Origin: DATJCV01 sp963707665
GTDB taxonomy: Bacteria > Pseudomonadota > Gammaproteobacteria > Burkholderiales > Burkholderiaceae_D
DNA: 64,000 nucleotides
Direction of reading: 5' to 3'
NCBI GenBank assembly: GCA_963707665.1
Contig: CAVPQU010000018.1
Location: forward strand, 1-64,000
Of the stretch, positions 41,062 to 51,781 are shown one piece after another. The position numbers were made by a program, and so were the translations under genes. The notes under the pieces were generated by a model, which worked only from the letters and a program-made list of their open reading frames with translations, was not told the DNA's origin and did no database searches. The stretch's first letter is position 1. Every line of letters starts with the position of its first letter.

Positions 41062-41427
41062 ATGGCCATACAAAAAATTCTGGTGGTGGACGATTCTCCT
41101 ACCGAGCGCTATTTCCTCACCGATGTACTCGTCAAAAACGGATTCTCGGTATCGACTGCTGAAAATGGCGAGGATGCGTTGCTGAAAATCAAGGCTGACA
41201 AGCCGCAATTGATACTGATGGATATTGTCATGCCTGGCCAGAACGGATTCCAGGTCACGCGATCGATCACGCGCGACCCCGAAACCCAGGATATTCCGAT
41301 CATCATTTGCACCAGCAAAGGACAGGAAACAGACCGTATCTGGGGTCTGCGCCAAGGCGCGCGCGACTATATCGTCAAGCCGATCGATCCGCAGGAACTA
41401 CTGTCGAAAATCGCCGCACTTGGATAA
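41062..41427 (+). CDS. pilH: Twitching motility response regulator PilH
   Basis: 121 aa single REC domain: ILVVDDSPTERYF, LILMDIVMPGQNGFQ, IIICTSKGQETDRIWG and YIVKPIDPQELL. The second CheY-like protein of Pil-Chp systems, thought to oppose or drain phosphate from PilG. The gene is 24 bp after pilG and 10 bp before pilI. Confidence 0.93.
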   Translation: MAIQKILVVDDSPTERYFLTDVLVKNGFSVSTAENGEDALLKIKADKPQLILMDIVMPGQNGFQVTRSITRDPETQDIPIIICTSKGQETDRIWGLRQGARDYIVKPIDPQELLSKIAALG

Positions 41428-41437
41428 CCAGCTGCCC

Positions 41438-42013
41438 ATGACCGAAACTATCTCCGACAATCGGTTAGAGCCCGCCGTCAAGAAGTCGGATGTGGGCGCA
41501 CGCCGTACTCGCCTGCGCGAATTCCAGTCGCAATTGCTCGAGCGTATGCAGGCCGCGCGCAGCGGTTCCGATACCAGCGTCAGCCAGTTGGGTGTCATGA
41601 TCGGTCAGATGCATTGCCTGCTTGATCTGCAACAAGTGGGTGAGATTGTTTCGGTGGGCTCTGTCACCAAAGTACCGTTGACACAGGATTGGTACTTGGG
41701 TTTGGCGAATATTCGCGGCAGCCTGACCAGCGTGATTGACCTGGCACGGTTTCAGGGCTTTGGCTTGTCAACGATCGACAAGCAAAGCCGGGTTGTCGCT
41801 TTCGCCGCCGGCCTGTCCTTCAATAGCGCATTGCTGGTGTCGCGCGTGATGGGGCTGCACAATCTCAGCGAGATGCAGTTGCACACCGACTTGGCGGTCG
41901 ACGCCACACCGTGGTCGGCGCGCCAGTATATCGACCGAGAATCCCGAATCTGGACTCAGCTCGACTTGTCTTTGATAGTACAGGACCCCCGGTTTTTGCA
42001 TGTTGGCTTATAG
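41438..42013 (+). CDS. pilI: CheW-like coupling protein PilI
   Basis: 191 aa with a CheW fold from about residue 40 (MIGQMHCLLDLQQVGEIVSV, DWYLGLANIRGSLTSVIDLA, HNLSEM). It couples receptor PilJ to kinase ChpA. ATG 41438 is 10 bp after the pilH stop and gives MTETISDNRLEPAVKKSD. The frame is clean. Confidence 0.9.
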   Translation: MTETISDNRLEPAVKKSDVGARRTRLREFQSQLLERMQAARSGSDTSVSQLGVMIGQMHCLLDLQQVGEIVSVGSVTKVPLTQDWYLGLANIRGSLTSVIDLARFQGFGLSTIDKQSRVVAFAAGLSFNSALLVSRVMGLHNLSEMQLHTDLAVDATPWSARQYIDRESRIWTQLDLSLIVQDPRFLHVGL

Positions 42014-42065
42014 GTTTCTCGCAATGTAGCGAAAAACTCCAAATTCGGAATCAGGAGACTCAGTA

Positions 42066-44360
42066 ATGGCGTTCAAACTACCGTTTATTTCCAAGCGCAA
42101 TAAGGAAGAACCTGCGAAGACGGGTGATGCAACGATGACGCCGGAAGCGGAGTTGGCCGCCGGGCCACTAGTCGCCGCTGCTGAACCGACGACTACGCAA
42201 TCCCCATATTCCGCCGAAACCAATCCCGATGCCACTTTCATCGGCGACGTGTTGGAGCGCAGCGGTGATTTGCGGTTGCCGCTGATCGGCCACCTGCCGC
42301 TCCAGCAACAGGTTCGCTTCCTGCTGGTCTTGCTGGGCGGCTCGCTGGCCGTGGGAGCATTCCTGGTCTGGATGAACGCCAACAACTCGATCCTCACTTC
42401 GACCCAGACGCAGATTGCCGGCGATGCGCTGATGCACTCGCAGCGGCTTGGCAAGGCGACCCCGAACGCGATTCAGGGCAACCTCGAAGCGTTCAAGCAA
42501 TTATCCGAAAGTCGCAAGGAATTTAATCAGGACCTGCTGATTCTGACTCGTGGTGGCAATTACCAGGGGCGCGAAATTGCTCCGGCCGACGACACGATGG
42601 CAGCGATGCTGCGCGATACCCAGAAAGTATGGGCCGGTTCCGACAAGGCGGCGGAGACTATTCTGAAATTGCGCAAAGAGCTCACCGGTTTCGGTACGAC
42701 GCTGCAAAAATTGAATGAGCTGTCGCCAACCCTGCTCGAGCTGACCGAACAGATCGCCACCCTCAAGGGTCAGCGTGGCGCCACGCCGCGCGAACTTGCG
42801 GCTGCTGGCCAGTTGGTGATGCTGACCCAGCGTCTGGGACGCAGCGCCAACGAGTTCCTGACCTCGGAAGGTGTGAATCCGGAAACGGCATTTTTGTTGG
42901 GCAAGGATACCAATACATTTCGGGATATCACGGAAGGCTTCCTGAACGGCAGCGATATCCTGCGGCTGTCGGCTACTACCGATCAGGAAACGCGCGACAA
43001 ACTGACCGAGCTGCAGAAGGCCTTCAGCGAATACCAGGAGTCGGTGGCGACCATTCTCGGCAACCTGCAAAACTTCATTGCCGCCAAACAGTCCGAGCAA
43101 TTGATCTTTACCGAAAATGAAGCGCTGAAACAGCGCTTGACCGCTTTGCAGAAAACCTATCGGGCAGAACAGGATTCACTGACCTGGTCGTTCTGGGCGA
43201 TGTTAGGTGCAGCGCTGATGGCGTTGCTGGCGGCGGCCGGAATTGCGGTGGTGCTGCTGCAGGACAGTCGGAATCGCACTCGCGACGCCGATTCCCGTCG
43301 CCAGGAAGCGGATGTGCAGCGGCTGCAAGCCCAGAAGCAGGAAGAAGAGGCAATGCGCGCCAACGAACAGAACCAGACCGCTATTTTGCGCTTGATGAAC
43401 GAATTGCAGGAAGTGGCGGATGGCGACTTGACGATTCAAGCCACGGTGTCAGAGGACATCACCGGTGCCATCGCCGATTCGGTCAACTACACGGTCGAGG
43501 AATTGCGTGGCCTGGTGGGCCGGGTCACTGTGACGGCGGAACAAGTGACGTCCGCCTCCAACCAGGCGCAGGATATTTCCACCGAATTGCTGGCGGCGTC
43601 GCAAAAGCAATCCCGCGACATTCAGGAAACCGGTCGCGCGGTACTCGATATGGCGTTGCAGATTACCGATGTGTCGAAATCGGCCAACGAATCGGCCGAC
43701 GTGGCGCGGCAGTCGGTGACGGCAGCCGAGCAGGGGGCGACGGCAGTGGAAAACGCGATCAAGGGCATGAACGAAATTCGCGAGCAGATTCAGGAAACGT
43801 CCAAGCGCATCAAGCGCCTGGGCGAGTCATCGCAGGAGATCGGCGAGATCACCGAACTGATTTCCGACATTACCGAACAGACCAACGTGCTGGCGCTGAA
43901 CGCCGCCATCCAGGCCGCATCGGCCGGCGAAGCGGGGCGCGGCTTCTCGGTCGTGGCGGAGGAGGTGCAGCGGCTGGCGGAACGCTCAGGCGAGGCAACC
44001 AAGCAGATCGGCGCGCTGGTGCGCACGATTCAGACCGATACCCACGACGCGGTTGCGGCCATGGAAAAATCGACGCAGGGTGTGGTCGAGGGGGCAAAAC
44101 TGTCGGACGCGGCCGGTGCTGCCTTGTCCGATATCCGGCGAGTGTCGAACCGACTGGCGGAACTGATTCAGGGCATTTCTGCCGCCACTGAGCAGCAGGC
44201 GACCTCAGCCAACGGCGTGGCGCAGAATATCCAGGGCATCCTCGTGGTGACTGAAAAAACGCAAGAGGGTACGCAGCAAACCGCACGGTCGATTCGGGAG
44301 CTGTCCAAACTGGCGGAAGAGCTCAAGAATTCGGTCTCCCGCTTCCGTGTCGCTGCTTGA
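42066..44360 (+). CDS. pilJ: Twitching motility methyl-accepting protein PilJ
   Basis: 764 aa. TM1 near residues 80-100 (FLLVLLGGSLAVGAFLVWM), a periplasmic helical region with two PilJ-type modules (ALMHSQRLGKATPNAIQGNL, LVMLTQRLGRSANEFLTSEG), TM2 near 385-405 (FWAMLGAALMALLAAAGIAV), HAMP, then an MCP hairpin with tip DITEQTNVLALNAAIQAASAG. It senses pilus or surface signals and controls ChpA. SD AGGAG lies 10 bp before the ATG. Confidence 0.94.
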   Translation: MAFKLPFISKRNKEEPAKTGDATMTPEAELAAGPLVAAAEPTTTQSPYSAETNPDATFIGDVLERSGDLRLPLIGHLPLQQQVRFLLVLLGGSLAVGAFLVWMNANNSILTSTQTQIAGDALMHSQRLGKATPNAIQGNLEAFKQLSESRKEFNQDLLILTRGGNYQGREIAPADDTMAAMLRDTQKVWAGSDKAAETILKLRKELTGFGTTLQKLNELSPTLLELTEQIATLKGQRGATPRELAAAGQLVMLTQRLGRSANEFLTSEGVNPETAFLLGKDTNTFRDITEGFLNGSDILRLSATTDQETRDKLTELQKAFSEYQESVATILGNLQNFIAAKQSEQLIFTENEALKQRLTALQKTYRAEQDSLTWSFWAMLGAALMALLAAAGIAVVLLQDSRNRTRDADSRRQEADVQRLQAQKQEEEAMRANEQNQTAILRLMNELQEVADGDLTIQATVSEDITGAIADSVNYTVEELRGLVGRVTVTAEQVTSASNQAQDISTELLAASQKQSRDIQETGRAVLDMALQITDVSKSANESADVARQSVTAAEQGATAVENAIKGMNEIREQIQETSKRIKRLGESSQEIGEITELISDITEQTNVLALNAAIQAASAGEAGRGFSVVAEEVQRLAERSGEATKQIGALVRTIQTDTHDAVAAMEKSTQGVVEGAKLSDAAGAALSDIRRVSNRLAELIQGISAATEQQATSANGVAQNIQGILVVTEKTQEGTQQTARSIRELSKLAEELKNSVSRFRVAA

Positions 44361-44468
44361 TACCCGCTTTCCGCTACCCGTCCGTTCCGCTTGCGCCGCT
44401 GCATCGTGCGTGAGCGTAATGGCCGATGCCAGGCAGCGGCGCACTAGCTCAGAAACCGCGAGGTAGTC

Positions 44469-47400
44469 ATGACCACCGATTTTTCCGCATTGCCGCAGGG
44501 TGCCCGTAACAATTTCGATGCCGGGCCATTGTCCTGGGTGATGGGCGAAATCCGCGAAGCGTTGGCGCATTCGAAAGTTGCGTTGAGCGAAGCGCTGACC
44601 CAGGATTTCGAAAGCCAGGCAACTTCATTGCGACATGCAAGAGCCTGGCTACATCAGACACACGGCGCGCTCCAGATTGTCGATGTCGATGGGGTGGCGA
44701 TTGTCACCGAAACCATCGAGGATTTGTTCGATCGCCTGATTTCAGGGCAACTGGTGCTGACGGCCGATATTGCGCAGGCAATCCAGAATGGCTGCCAGGC
44801 GCTGGTCGAATATCTGGAAGAGTTATTGTCCGGCGAATCACACCAGCCGGTACGCCTGTTCCCGTATTACAAAGCCCTGCTGGAGGCGCGTGGTGCCGAG
44901 CGGGTACATCCGGCCGATCTGTTTTTCCCCGACCTGACGATACGTCCGCAACTGCCGGTGCGGCAGGAGACCGGCAGTCCGGTCGACTATGGCGTGCTGC
45001 GAGTACGTTTCGAAAAGATACTGTTGCCGTTTCTGAAAAATTCAGACAGCGACGGCGATCCACGTAATGCGATCGCCATGGCAAAGATCATCGCGCAAGT
45101 GGAAAATGCGCAAAATGGTCAGCAGGCGCGCGGATTCTGGTGGGTAATGCACGCTTTTTCGGAAGCGGTCGCCAGCGGCCAGGTTGCCGCTGAACTGTAT
45201 GTCAAGCAACTGTTCGCCCGCATCAATCTGCAATTGCGGCGTCTCAGCGAAGGTGCGACCGGGATCACAGAACGGGTATTGCGTGATGCGCTGTTTTTTC
45301 TCGCCAGTGTGGAGCATCCATCACCGCGCACCTTGCAGGTACGCAGCGCTTGGCAGCTCGACGGCTTGGTGCCGCACGACTATGGCAAGTTGCGGTACGG
45401 GCAGATCGATCTGGACTCCCTGGTGCTGGCCAAGGAAAAGCTGAACCAGGCAAAAAATATCTGGAGCCGGATTGCCGGCGGTGACGGTGGCTTGGCTACT
45501 GCTTTCGAACTGGAAATGAAGGAGCTGACCGAGGCGGGCACCAGGTTGAATTCAGCGCCGCTATCCCGATTGCTGCGCGAACTGAATGGCATCGCGCGCC
45601 CGGCTGCGCATGCGCGGCCGGGCGATGGTCTGGGCCTGGAAATGGCGACCAGTCTGCTGTTCGTCGAAAACGCGCTGAACAATATCAGCCGCTTGCCGGA
45701 GGATTTTCCGGCGCGTGCCGAAGCGCTGACCTCGCGTCTGCTGTCGGTGGTGGCCGGCGAGGTGCCGGCCGACTCGGCGCAATGGCTAAATGACATGTCG
45801 CGCGAAGCGCAACAGCGCCAGACCATGACGGCGCTGGCCGGCGAAATGTTGACCAGCCTGCGCCAGGTCGAGAAAACGCTGGATGCCTATTTCAATGATC
45901 CCGCCGATGGCAGCGTACTGGCACCGATCGATCAGGTGCTGCATCAGATCGAGGGCGCGCTGACGGTCCTGGATCAGGACGATGCACGGCGTGCGGTGCA
46001 GCATATGCGTGCTGCAGTGCAGGCGTTTGCGCCAGCCGGTGCGGGTGCCGAAGCTGAAAGCGAGGCTGTAGCGCCGGACGTGCAGGCGCGGGCGTTTCGG
46101 CATGTTGCACAGAACGTCGGAGCGCTCAGTTTTTTCATCGAGACACTGCAAGTCCATTCCGAGGATGCCATCAAGCGCTTTTCGTTTGATGCGGACGAAG
46201 GCATGTTCCGCGCAAGCCTGCTGGAAAAACATCACGCCGCGCCAGCACGATCCCAAAATGAATTGCTGCCGCCGGAGTTCGACGAGACGGCGGATTCCAC
46301 TACCACTGAACAGGAACTTTCCCGGCATCAGCAGCACTCCGCCGGTCTCGCACTATCGCTGTCGATGCAGCCGCACAACCCTGAGCTGCAGGATGAATTG
46401 AAAAAATCCCTGGAGCAGGTCCGCGATGTCGCCACCCTGGTGGACAATCCGGACGCCAACGAGCGGGCACAAACAGCGATCGATCTGTTGCAGCAACCGG
46501 ATTTCGCCGAATCGGCGGATACCGTCTCCGGTGTCGTGGACGCCACGACCGTGGCGGAGCCGATGCCTGCAGCGCTGGTGACCAACGCGACGCCGGCCAG
46601 CAGCGAAGCGGTGGATGCCGAGTTACTCGAGATTTTTCTGCTTGAAGCCGACGAGGTACTGGCCTGTATCAAGGATACCGTTCCGGCCTTGCGCGCCGAA
46701 TCGCATAACCAGGATCACCTGACGACGTTGCGCCGCTCCTTCCATACCCTCAAGGGCAGCAGCCGGATGGTTGGTCTGAATGTATTTGGCGAAGCGGCGT
46801 GGAGTATCGAGCAGGTATTGAATCTGTGGCTGTCTGAAGGGCGCCACGGCACGCCGGCGCTCGGCGCCTTGTTGGAGCATGCGGCCGAGGTGCTGGAGGC
46901 ATGGGTCCTCGAAATCAAGACCGATGGCGTATCGAGTCGTTCACCCCAAGGCTTGGCGGATGCGGCCGGTCGGGTACGAGCGGGCGGTGAATTCCAACTC
47001 GATGCGGCGCCCGAGCCTGGTACCGACGTCCAATCCGGGCCGAGTGCAGTAGAAATTTTGCCGGCAGCGCCGGATGACACCGAGTCGCTGGCAACGCTAT
47101 CAGCCGAGCCGGCGGCGGTCGAGCTTGAAGCGGAGATTGAGCTGCCGGCGGAACTCCAGCAGGCAGAAGAAATTCAGTTGTCGGATGCCGAGCTGGCCGC
47201 CTTTGGGCAAGTACCGGCGGTGGATACACCGGCTGGCGAGCCGGCACCGCTGCAGCAAGCGAAGGAGCCGGAGGTTGGCACGGTGCTGCCATTTACCGGC
47301 GGCCCGGCTGCTGCGACGGCGTACGACGATGGCATCAAGCGCATCGGCGATCTCGAAATCAGCGTGCCGCTGCATAATATTTATCTGGCCGAAGCCGATC

Positions 47401-50269
47401 AGTTGGTGCGCCAGCTGTCCAATGATTTTGCCGAATGGCGCCACGAACCGCAGCGCCGTGTCGTTATCGAGTCGGTGCATGCCGCGCATTCTCTGGCCGG
47501 TAGTTCGGCCACCGTCGGTTTCACGCCATTGCAGGAAGTTGCGCACGCGTTGGAATTGATATTGATGCGTTTGTCACGCCAGCCAGTCGCGCTGGCGGCG
47601 GCGCAGTTCGACAGTCTGGAAGATTGCGTGGCATGCCTCAGACATATGTTGCAGCAGTTCGCACTGGGCGACATGCCGGCGCACGAGCCAGGGAAGGTCG
47701 CGCTCCTGGATCAAATGCTGCGTGAAATCACCGCGCAAGGGGAGCTTTCTGAAACGCCACTCGATGTAATCGAGGAAGTACCGGACTTGCCGAGCACGCC
47801 AGAGGCGCCGTGCCGAAAATGGCGAGGCCATGGTGCCGCGCGTGTCGGCAGTGGAAGAAGTTGCCGGCTGTCGGACGTCCGGAACAGGAAGCGCTGGATC
47901 CGGCGCTGGTACTCAAGGATGATCTGGATGCCGATCTGTTGCCGGTCTTTATCGAAGAAGGGCGCGATCTGTTGCCACAGATGGGACGCGCATTGCGGCT
48001 GTGGCAACAGAGCCCGGCGGACGCGTCGGTAGCAGCGCCGATCCTGCGTTTCCTGCATACCTTGAAGGGTAGCGCACGGATGGCTGGGGCCATGGGGCTG
48101 GGCCAGCATTTGCACGAAATGGAAACCCGCATCGAGCAGATCACCTATGCTGGCGTGGCGACCGCGGCCGCGCTGGACGACTTGCTGGCACGTCACGATT
48201 ATGGATTGCACCTGTTCGAGACCTTGCAAAACCCGCAGTGGGCGGCGCAGGCATCACTCCAAGATGTGCCGGCCGATGCGTCGGGCTCGCAACCGGTGGT
48301 CTTGCCGCAGTTGATGCCGGCAGCAACGGCGGCGCTGGGCACGATTCCTCCCGCGCCCGGCTCGAGTCCGGCGGTCGCGGCACCGGCGACGCCCTTGGTA
48401 CGGGTGCGTGCCGATATTCTGGACCGATTGGTGAATCAGGCCGGTGAGGTCTCGATCTCTCGTTCTAGATTGGAAACCGAAGTCGGTACCTTGCAGCAAT
48501 CCTTGTCGGAACTGACCGAGAACGTCGATCGCCTGCGCTCGCAATTGCGCGAAATCGAAATGCAGGCGGAAACGCAAATTGCCTCGCGCATGACGCAAAG
48601 CGGCGACCGCGAATTCGACCCGCTCGAATTCGACCGCTTCACCCGCTTGCAGGAACTGACGCGCATGATGGCCGAGAGCGTCAACGACGTTGCCTCGGTG
48701 CAGCAAAACCTCGCACGAACGGTGGAAGGCGCGAATACAGGCCTCGACTTGCAGGCGCGCCTGACGCGCGATTTGCAGCAAGATCTGATGCGGGTACGGA
48801 TGGTGCAGTTCGCCAGTATTTCGGAACGCCTGTACCGGGTCACGCGACAAGCCTCGAAGGAGGTGGACAAGCGGGTCAGCCTGGATATTCGCGGCAGTGC
48901 GGTGGAAGTCGATCGCAGCGTCCTGGAGAAAATGGCCGGCCCGTTCGAACACCTGTTGCGCAACGCGATCGTACACGGCATCGAGTCACGTGAAGCGCGG
49001 CGGGCGGCGGGCAAGAGCGAAACTGGCGAACTGCGGGTCGAGATCCGCCAGGAAGGCAACGAAGTCGTGATCCAGTTCTCCGACGACGGGCATGGCCTGG
49101 ATCTGTCCCGCATTCGCGACAAGGCACAGGCGGTCGGTTTGTTGAGCGATGCGCGCGACGTGTCGGACGCCGAAGTCACCGACCTGATTTTCAGTCCCGG
49201 ATTTTCTACTGCCAGCGAAGTCACCGAGCTGGCCGGGCGCGGCATCGGCATGGATGTGGTGCGCTCCGAAGCGGCCAGTCTGGGTGGCCGCATTGAAGTC
49301 AGTTCGCAACCTGGCAACGGCGCCCAATTCACGGTTCACCTGCCGTTGACGCTGGCCGTTACCCAAGTGGTCCTGCTGTCCACCGGCGGCAAGAGCTACG
49401 CAGTGCCGTCGGTGCTGGTGGAGCAGGTGCAGCAATTGAAAGCCAATGCGCTGGCCAGTGCCTACAACGATGGCGCGGTGATCTGGCAAGGCGCGCGGGT
49501 GCCGCTGCATTACCTGTCGGCGTTGCTGGGCGACACCAGCGCCACCCCGGTGTCGCAGCAGTATTCGCCGCTACTGATCCTGAAGAGCGGCAATGAGCGG
49601 GTGGCGGTCCACGTCGACGAAATCGTCGGTAACCGCGAGGTGGTGGTCAAGAACATCGGGCCGCAATTGGCACGTCTGATCGGCATAGCCGGCGCCACCG
49701 TGCTGGGTTCCGGTGAGATCGTCATGATCCTGAATCCGGTACCGCTGGCGCTACGTGTGGCGCAGGAAAGTGCACGTGCACCGCGCATGTTGCCGGCCGA
49801 CGATAGTCATTCGATGGGAGCGGTGGCCGAAATGAGCCCGGCGGTGCCGGCGGCGCCGGTTTCGCAGCCGGTGGCAGGATTGCGCACCCAGAACATCGTG
49901 ATGGTGGTCGATGACTCGCTGACGGTGCGACGCGTCACCCAGCGCTTGCTGTCGCGCGAAGGGTTCCAGGTGGTACTGGCCAAGGACGGCGTCGACGCGC
50001 TGCAACAGTTGCAGGCGATCACCCCGGACGTGATGCTGGTCGACATTGAAATGCCGCGCATGGATGGCTTCGACTTGACTCGCAACGTGCGCGGCGACGA
50101 GCGTACCCGACATATCCCGATCATCATGATCACTTCGCGTACCGCCGCCAAGCACCGCAATTACGCGCTCGAACTGGGGGTCAACGAATATCTCGGTAAG
50201 CCGTACCGGGAAGAAGACTTGCTGACTGCCATCAACGGCTTCATCCAGACGCGGACCTCGCTGGTCTAA
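44469..50269 (+). CDS. chpA: Hybrid chemotaxis kinase ChpA/PilL (two indels)
   Basis: About 1930 aa. Histidine phosphotransfer-type sites are seen at about H759 (FHTLKGSSRM), H1007 (AHSLAGSSATVG) and H1196 (LHTLKGSARM), separated by Ala/Glu-rich linkers. A CheA core follows: dimerisation helices, N box (LLRNAIVHGIESREAR), GRGIGMDVVRSEAASLGG, a CheW-like domain and a C-terminal REC domain (VVDDSLTVRRV, LVDIEMPRMDG, GKPYREEDL). The frame shifts near 47808 and 47860 and returns, so the two large open frames are one gene. It phosphorylates PilG and PilH. No methylesterase or methyltransferase gene follows. Confidence 0.92.
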
Positions 50270-50706
50270 TCTACCCCGGGGGCGCTGCCTGGCGCTCCCG
50301 GCGGTTCTCTCCCCGCTGTCTGCTGCTCCTTGTCGTCGACGGCCGGGTACGACCCCAAGATCATTCATTATTTTGGATAGGCGCCTGTCCTCTTGCTCAT
50401 TCCGTTCAGGGTAAGCGGGAACTCTGCAGCGTTTTGAAGTTCGACTTGAGGACATCGCGGCGCGACCGGACCAAGGACGCTCGATTCCCGCCTCTGTCGG
50501 AGCGACAAAAAAACGCTTGACAGCGTTCCATGTCATCCAGCTAATATGTTGGAGTATATTGAAATTTCGTATATTGCAAGCGTGATAATTAGGTGATGTA
50601 TATGGAGTATATGGCGTTGTCAGGCAATTTCTGGTCGGCTGGCTGGCCACCACCGGCAGCGGCGCCAGCGCCAGGTAACGCCATGTAAAACTGCTAAAAT
50701 ACCGCC
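50270..50706. other. 437 bp non-coding spacer chpA-yqgE
   Basis: No open frame with coding character. Near 50513-50527, AACGCT-TGAC-AGCGTT is a small inverted repeat that contains a perfect TTGACA (50517-50522); TAATAT follows at 50542-50547 (19 bp spacing), a possible promoter directly ahead of element copy A. A TAAAAT at 50695-50700 lies 6 bp before the yqgE start. The rest shows nothing I can name. Confidence 0.5.
50551..50610 (+). repeat. 53-bp paired-heptamer element, copy A
   Basis: GGAGTAT at 50551 and 50604, exactly 53 bp apart. It includes ATTGAAATTTCG at 50558-50569 and GATAAT at 50584-50589, the best -10-like version of the shared hexamer. TTGAAA (50559-50564) 19 bp ahead of GATAAT would make a sigma70-like promoter. 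It is 97 bp upstream of yqgE. Confidence 0.75.
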
Positions 50707-51372
50707 ATGCCCAAGCAACCCGACCCCCGCAAGCGCACCGCCGCATCCGGCGCATCCAGGGCCGCGCCAGCGTCCGCTGTCGACCCCGAAGCTGCCGCCG
50801 ACGCGGTGCTGAATCTGACCGATCATTTCCTGATTGCGATGCCTGCCATGCTCGACCCCATCTTTGGCGGCAGCGTGGTTTATTTATGCGAGCACAATGC
50901 CAACGGTGCGCTCGGCGTGGTCATCAACAAGCCGACCGACATGACGATGGACGTGCTGTTCGAGCGCATCGACCTGAAGCTGGAAATCGCGCCGAACGAC
51001 CGCTCGCCGCCGCCCGAGCCAGTGATGTTTGGTGGCCCGGTGCAAGTTGAGCGTGGCTTCGTGTTGCATTCGCCGGTACGGCAGTTTTCCTCGACTCTCG
51101 AAGTCAGTACGGAAGTCGCCTTGACCACCTCGAAGGATGTGCTGGAAGCGGTGGCGCACGGCGACGGGCCGCCGCGCATGCTGGTCAGCCTGGGTTGTTC
51201 CGGCTGGAGCGCCGGTCAACTGGAAGAAGAGTTGGGGCGCAACGGCTGGCTGACGGTACCCGCCGATCCCGCCATCATTTTCGAGCTACCCGTGAGTGAA
51301 CGCTTTAACGCTGCGCTGCGGCTGCTGGGGATTGACCCGGTAATGCTGACCGCCGAGTCGGGGCGTGCCTGA
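50707..51372 (+). CDS. yqgE: YqgE/AlgH family protein
   Basis: 221 aa. Core motifs LTDHFLIAMPAMLDPIFGGS, LCEHNANGALGVVINKP, VMFGGPVQVERGFVLH and SLGCSGWSAGQLEEEL are typical. An Ala/Arg-rich N-terminal extension of about 35 residues precedes them. The molecular function of the family is unsettled (AlgH affects alginate regulation in Pseudomonas). The stop overlaps ruvX, as in many proteobacteria. Confidence 0.92.
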   Translation: MPKQPDPRKRTAASGASRAAPASAVDPEAAADAVLNLTDHFLIAMPAMLDPIFGGSVVYLCEHNANGALGVVINKPTDMTMDVLFERIDLKLEIAPNDRSPPPEPVMFGGPVQVERGFVLHSPVRQFSSTLEVSTEVALTTSKDVLEAVAHGDGPPRMLVSLGCSGWSAGQLEEELGRNGWLTVPADPAIIFELPVSERFNAALRLLGIDPVMLTAESGRA

Positions 51373-51781
51373 GCCAGGACTTTCCAACGTTGTGGAAACA
51401 GTGCTCGGCTTTGATTTCGGCCTGAAGCGGATTGGCGTCGCGATTGGCAACTCGCTGCTGCAACAGGCGCAACCGCTGACCATCATCGAAGCCGCCACCA
51501 ACACTGATAAATTCGCCGCGATTGCAGCCTTGCTGGCCGAGTGGCAGCCGGCGCGCTGCATCGTCGGCCTGCCGCTGCATCCCGACGGCGCGCCGCATGC
51601 GATGAGCGAGCGTTGCCGCCGTTTCGCCAACCAGCTGCAGGGGCGTTTCAGGCTGCCGGTGCTGCTGGTAGACGAGCGCTACTCATCGGCGATACTGGCG
51701 CAGCGGCGCGGCGAGCGTATTGACGCCGAGGCTGCCGCCATCATTTTGCAACAATATTTCGATGATCATGCCCAATCCTGA
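51365..51781 (+). CDS. ruvX: Holliday junction resolvase-like protein / pre-16S rRNA nuclease RuvX (YqgF)
   Basis: 138 aa RNase H-like fold: VLGFDFGLKRIGVAIGN with the first catalytic Asp, IVGLPLHPDG, and VDERYSS with further acidic residues. It processes the 5' end of 16S rRNA. The start is GTG at 51365, overlapping yqgE by 8 bp. The last codons overlap pyrR. Confidence 0.9.
   Translation: MPEPGLSNVVETVLGFDFGLKRIGVAIGNSLLQQAQPLTIIEAATNTDKFAAIAALLAEWQPARCIVGLPLHPDGAPHAMSERCRRFANQLQGRFRLPVLLVDERYSSAILAQRRGERIDAEAAAIILQQYFDDHAQS

Noticed and set aside
44469..48032. Two separate CheA-like genes (44469-48032 and 47810-50269)
   Set aside because: The second open frame begins inside the linker of the first; two single-base breaks near 47808 and 47860 explain the split, and family ChpA proteins have all these domains.
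50497..50505. TCGGAGCGA upstream of copy A as a third heptamer
   Set aside because: The spacing is 52, the match is poor, and no other copy has a third heptamer.
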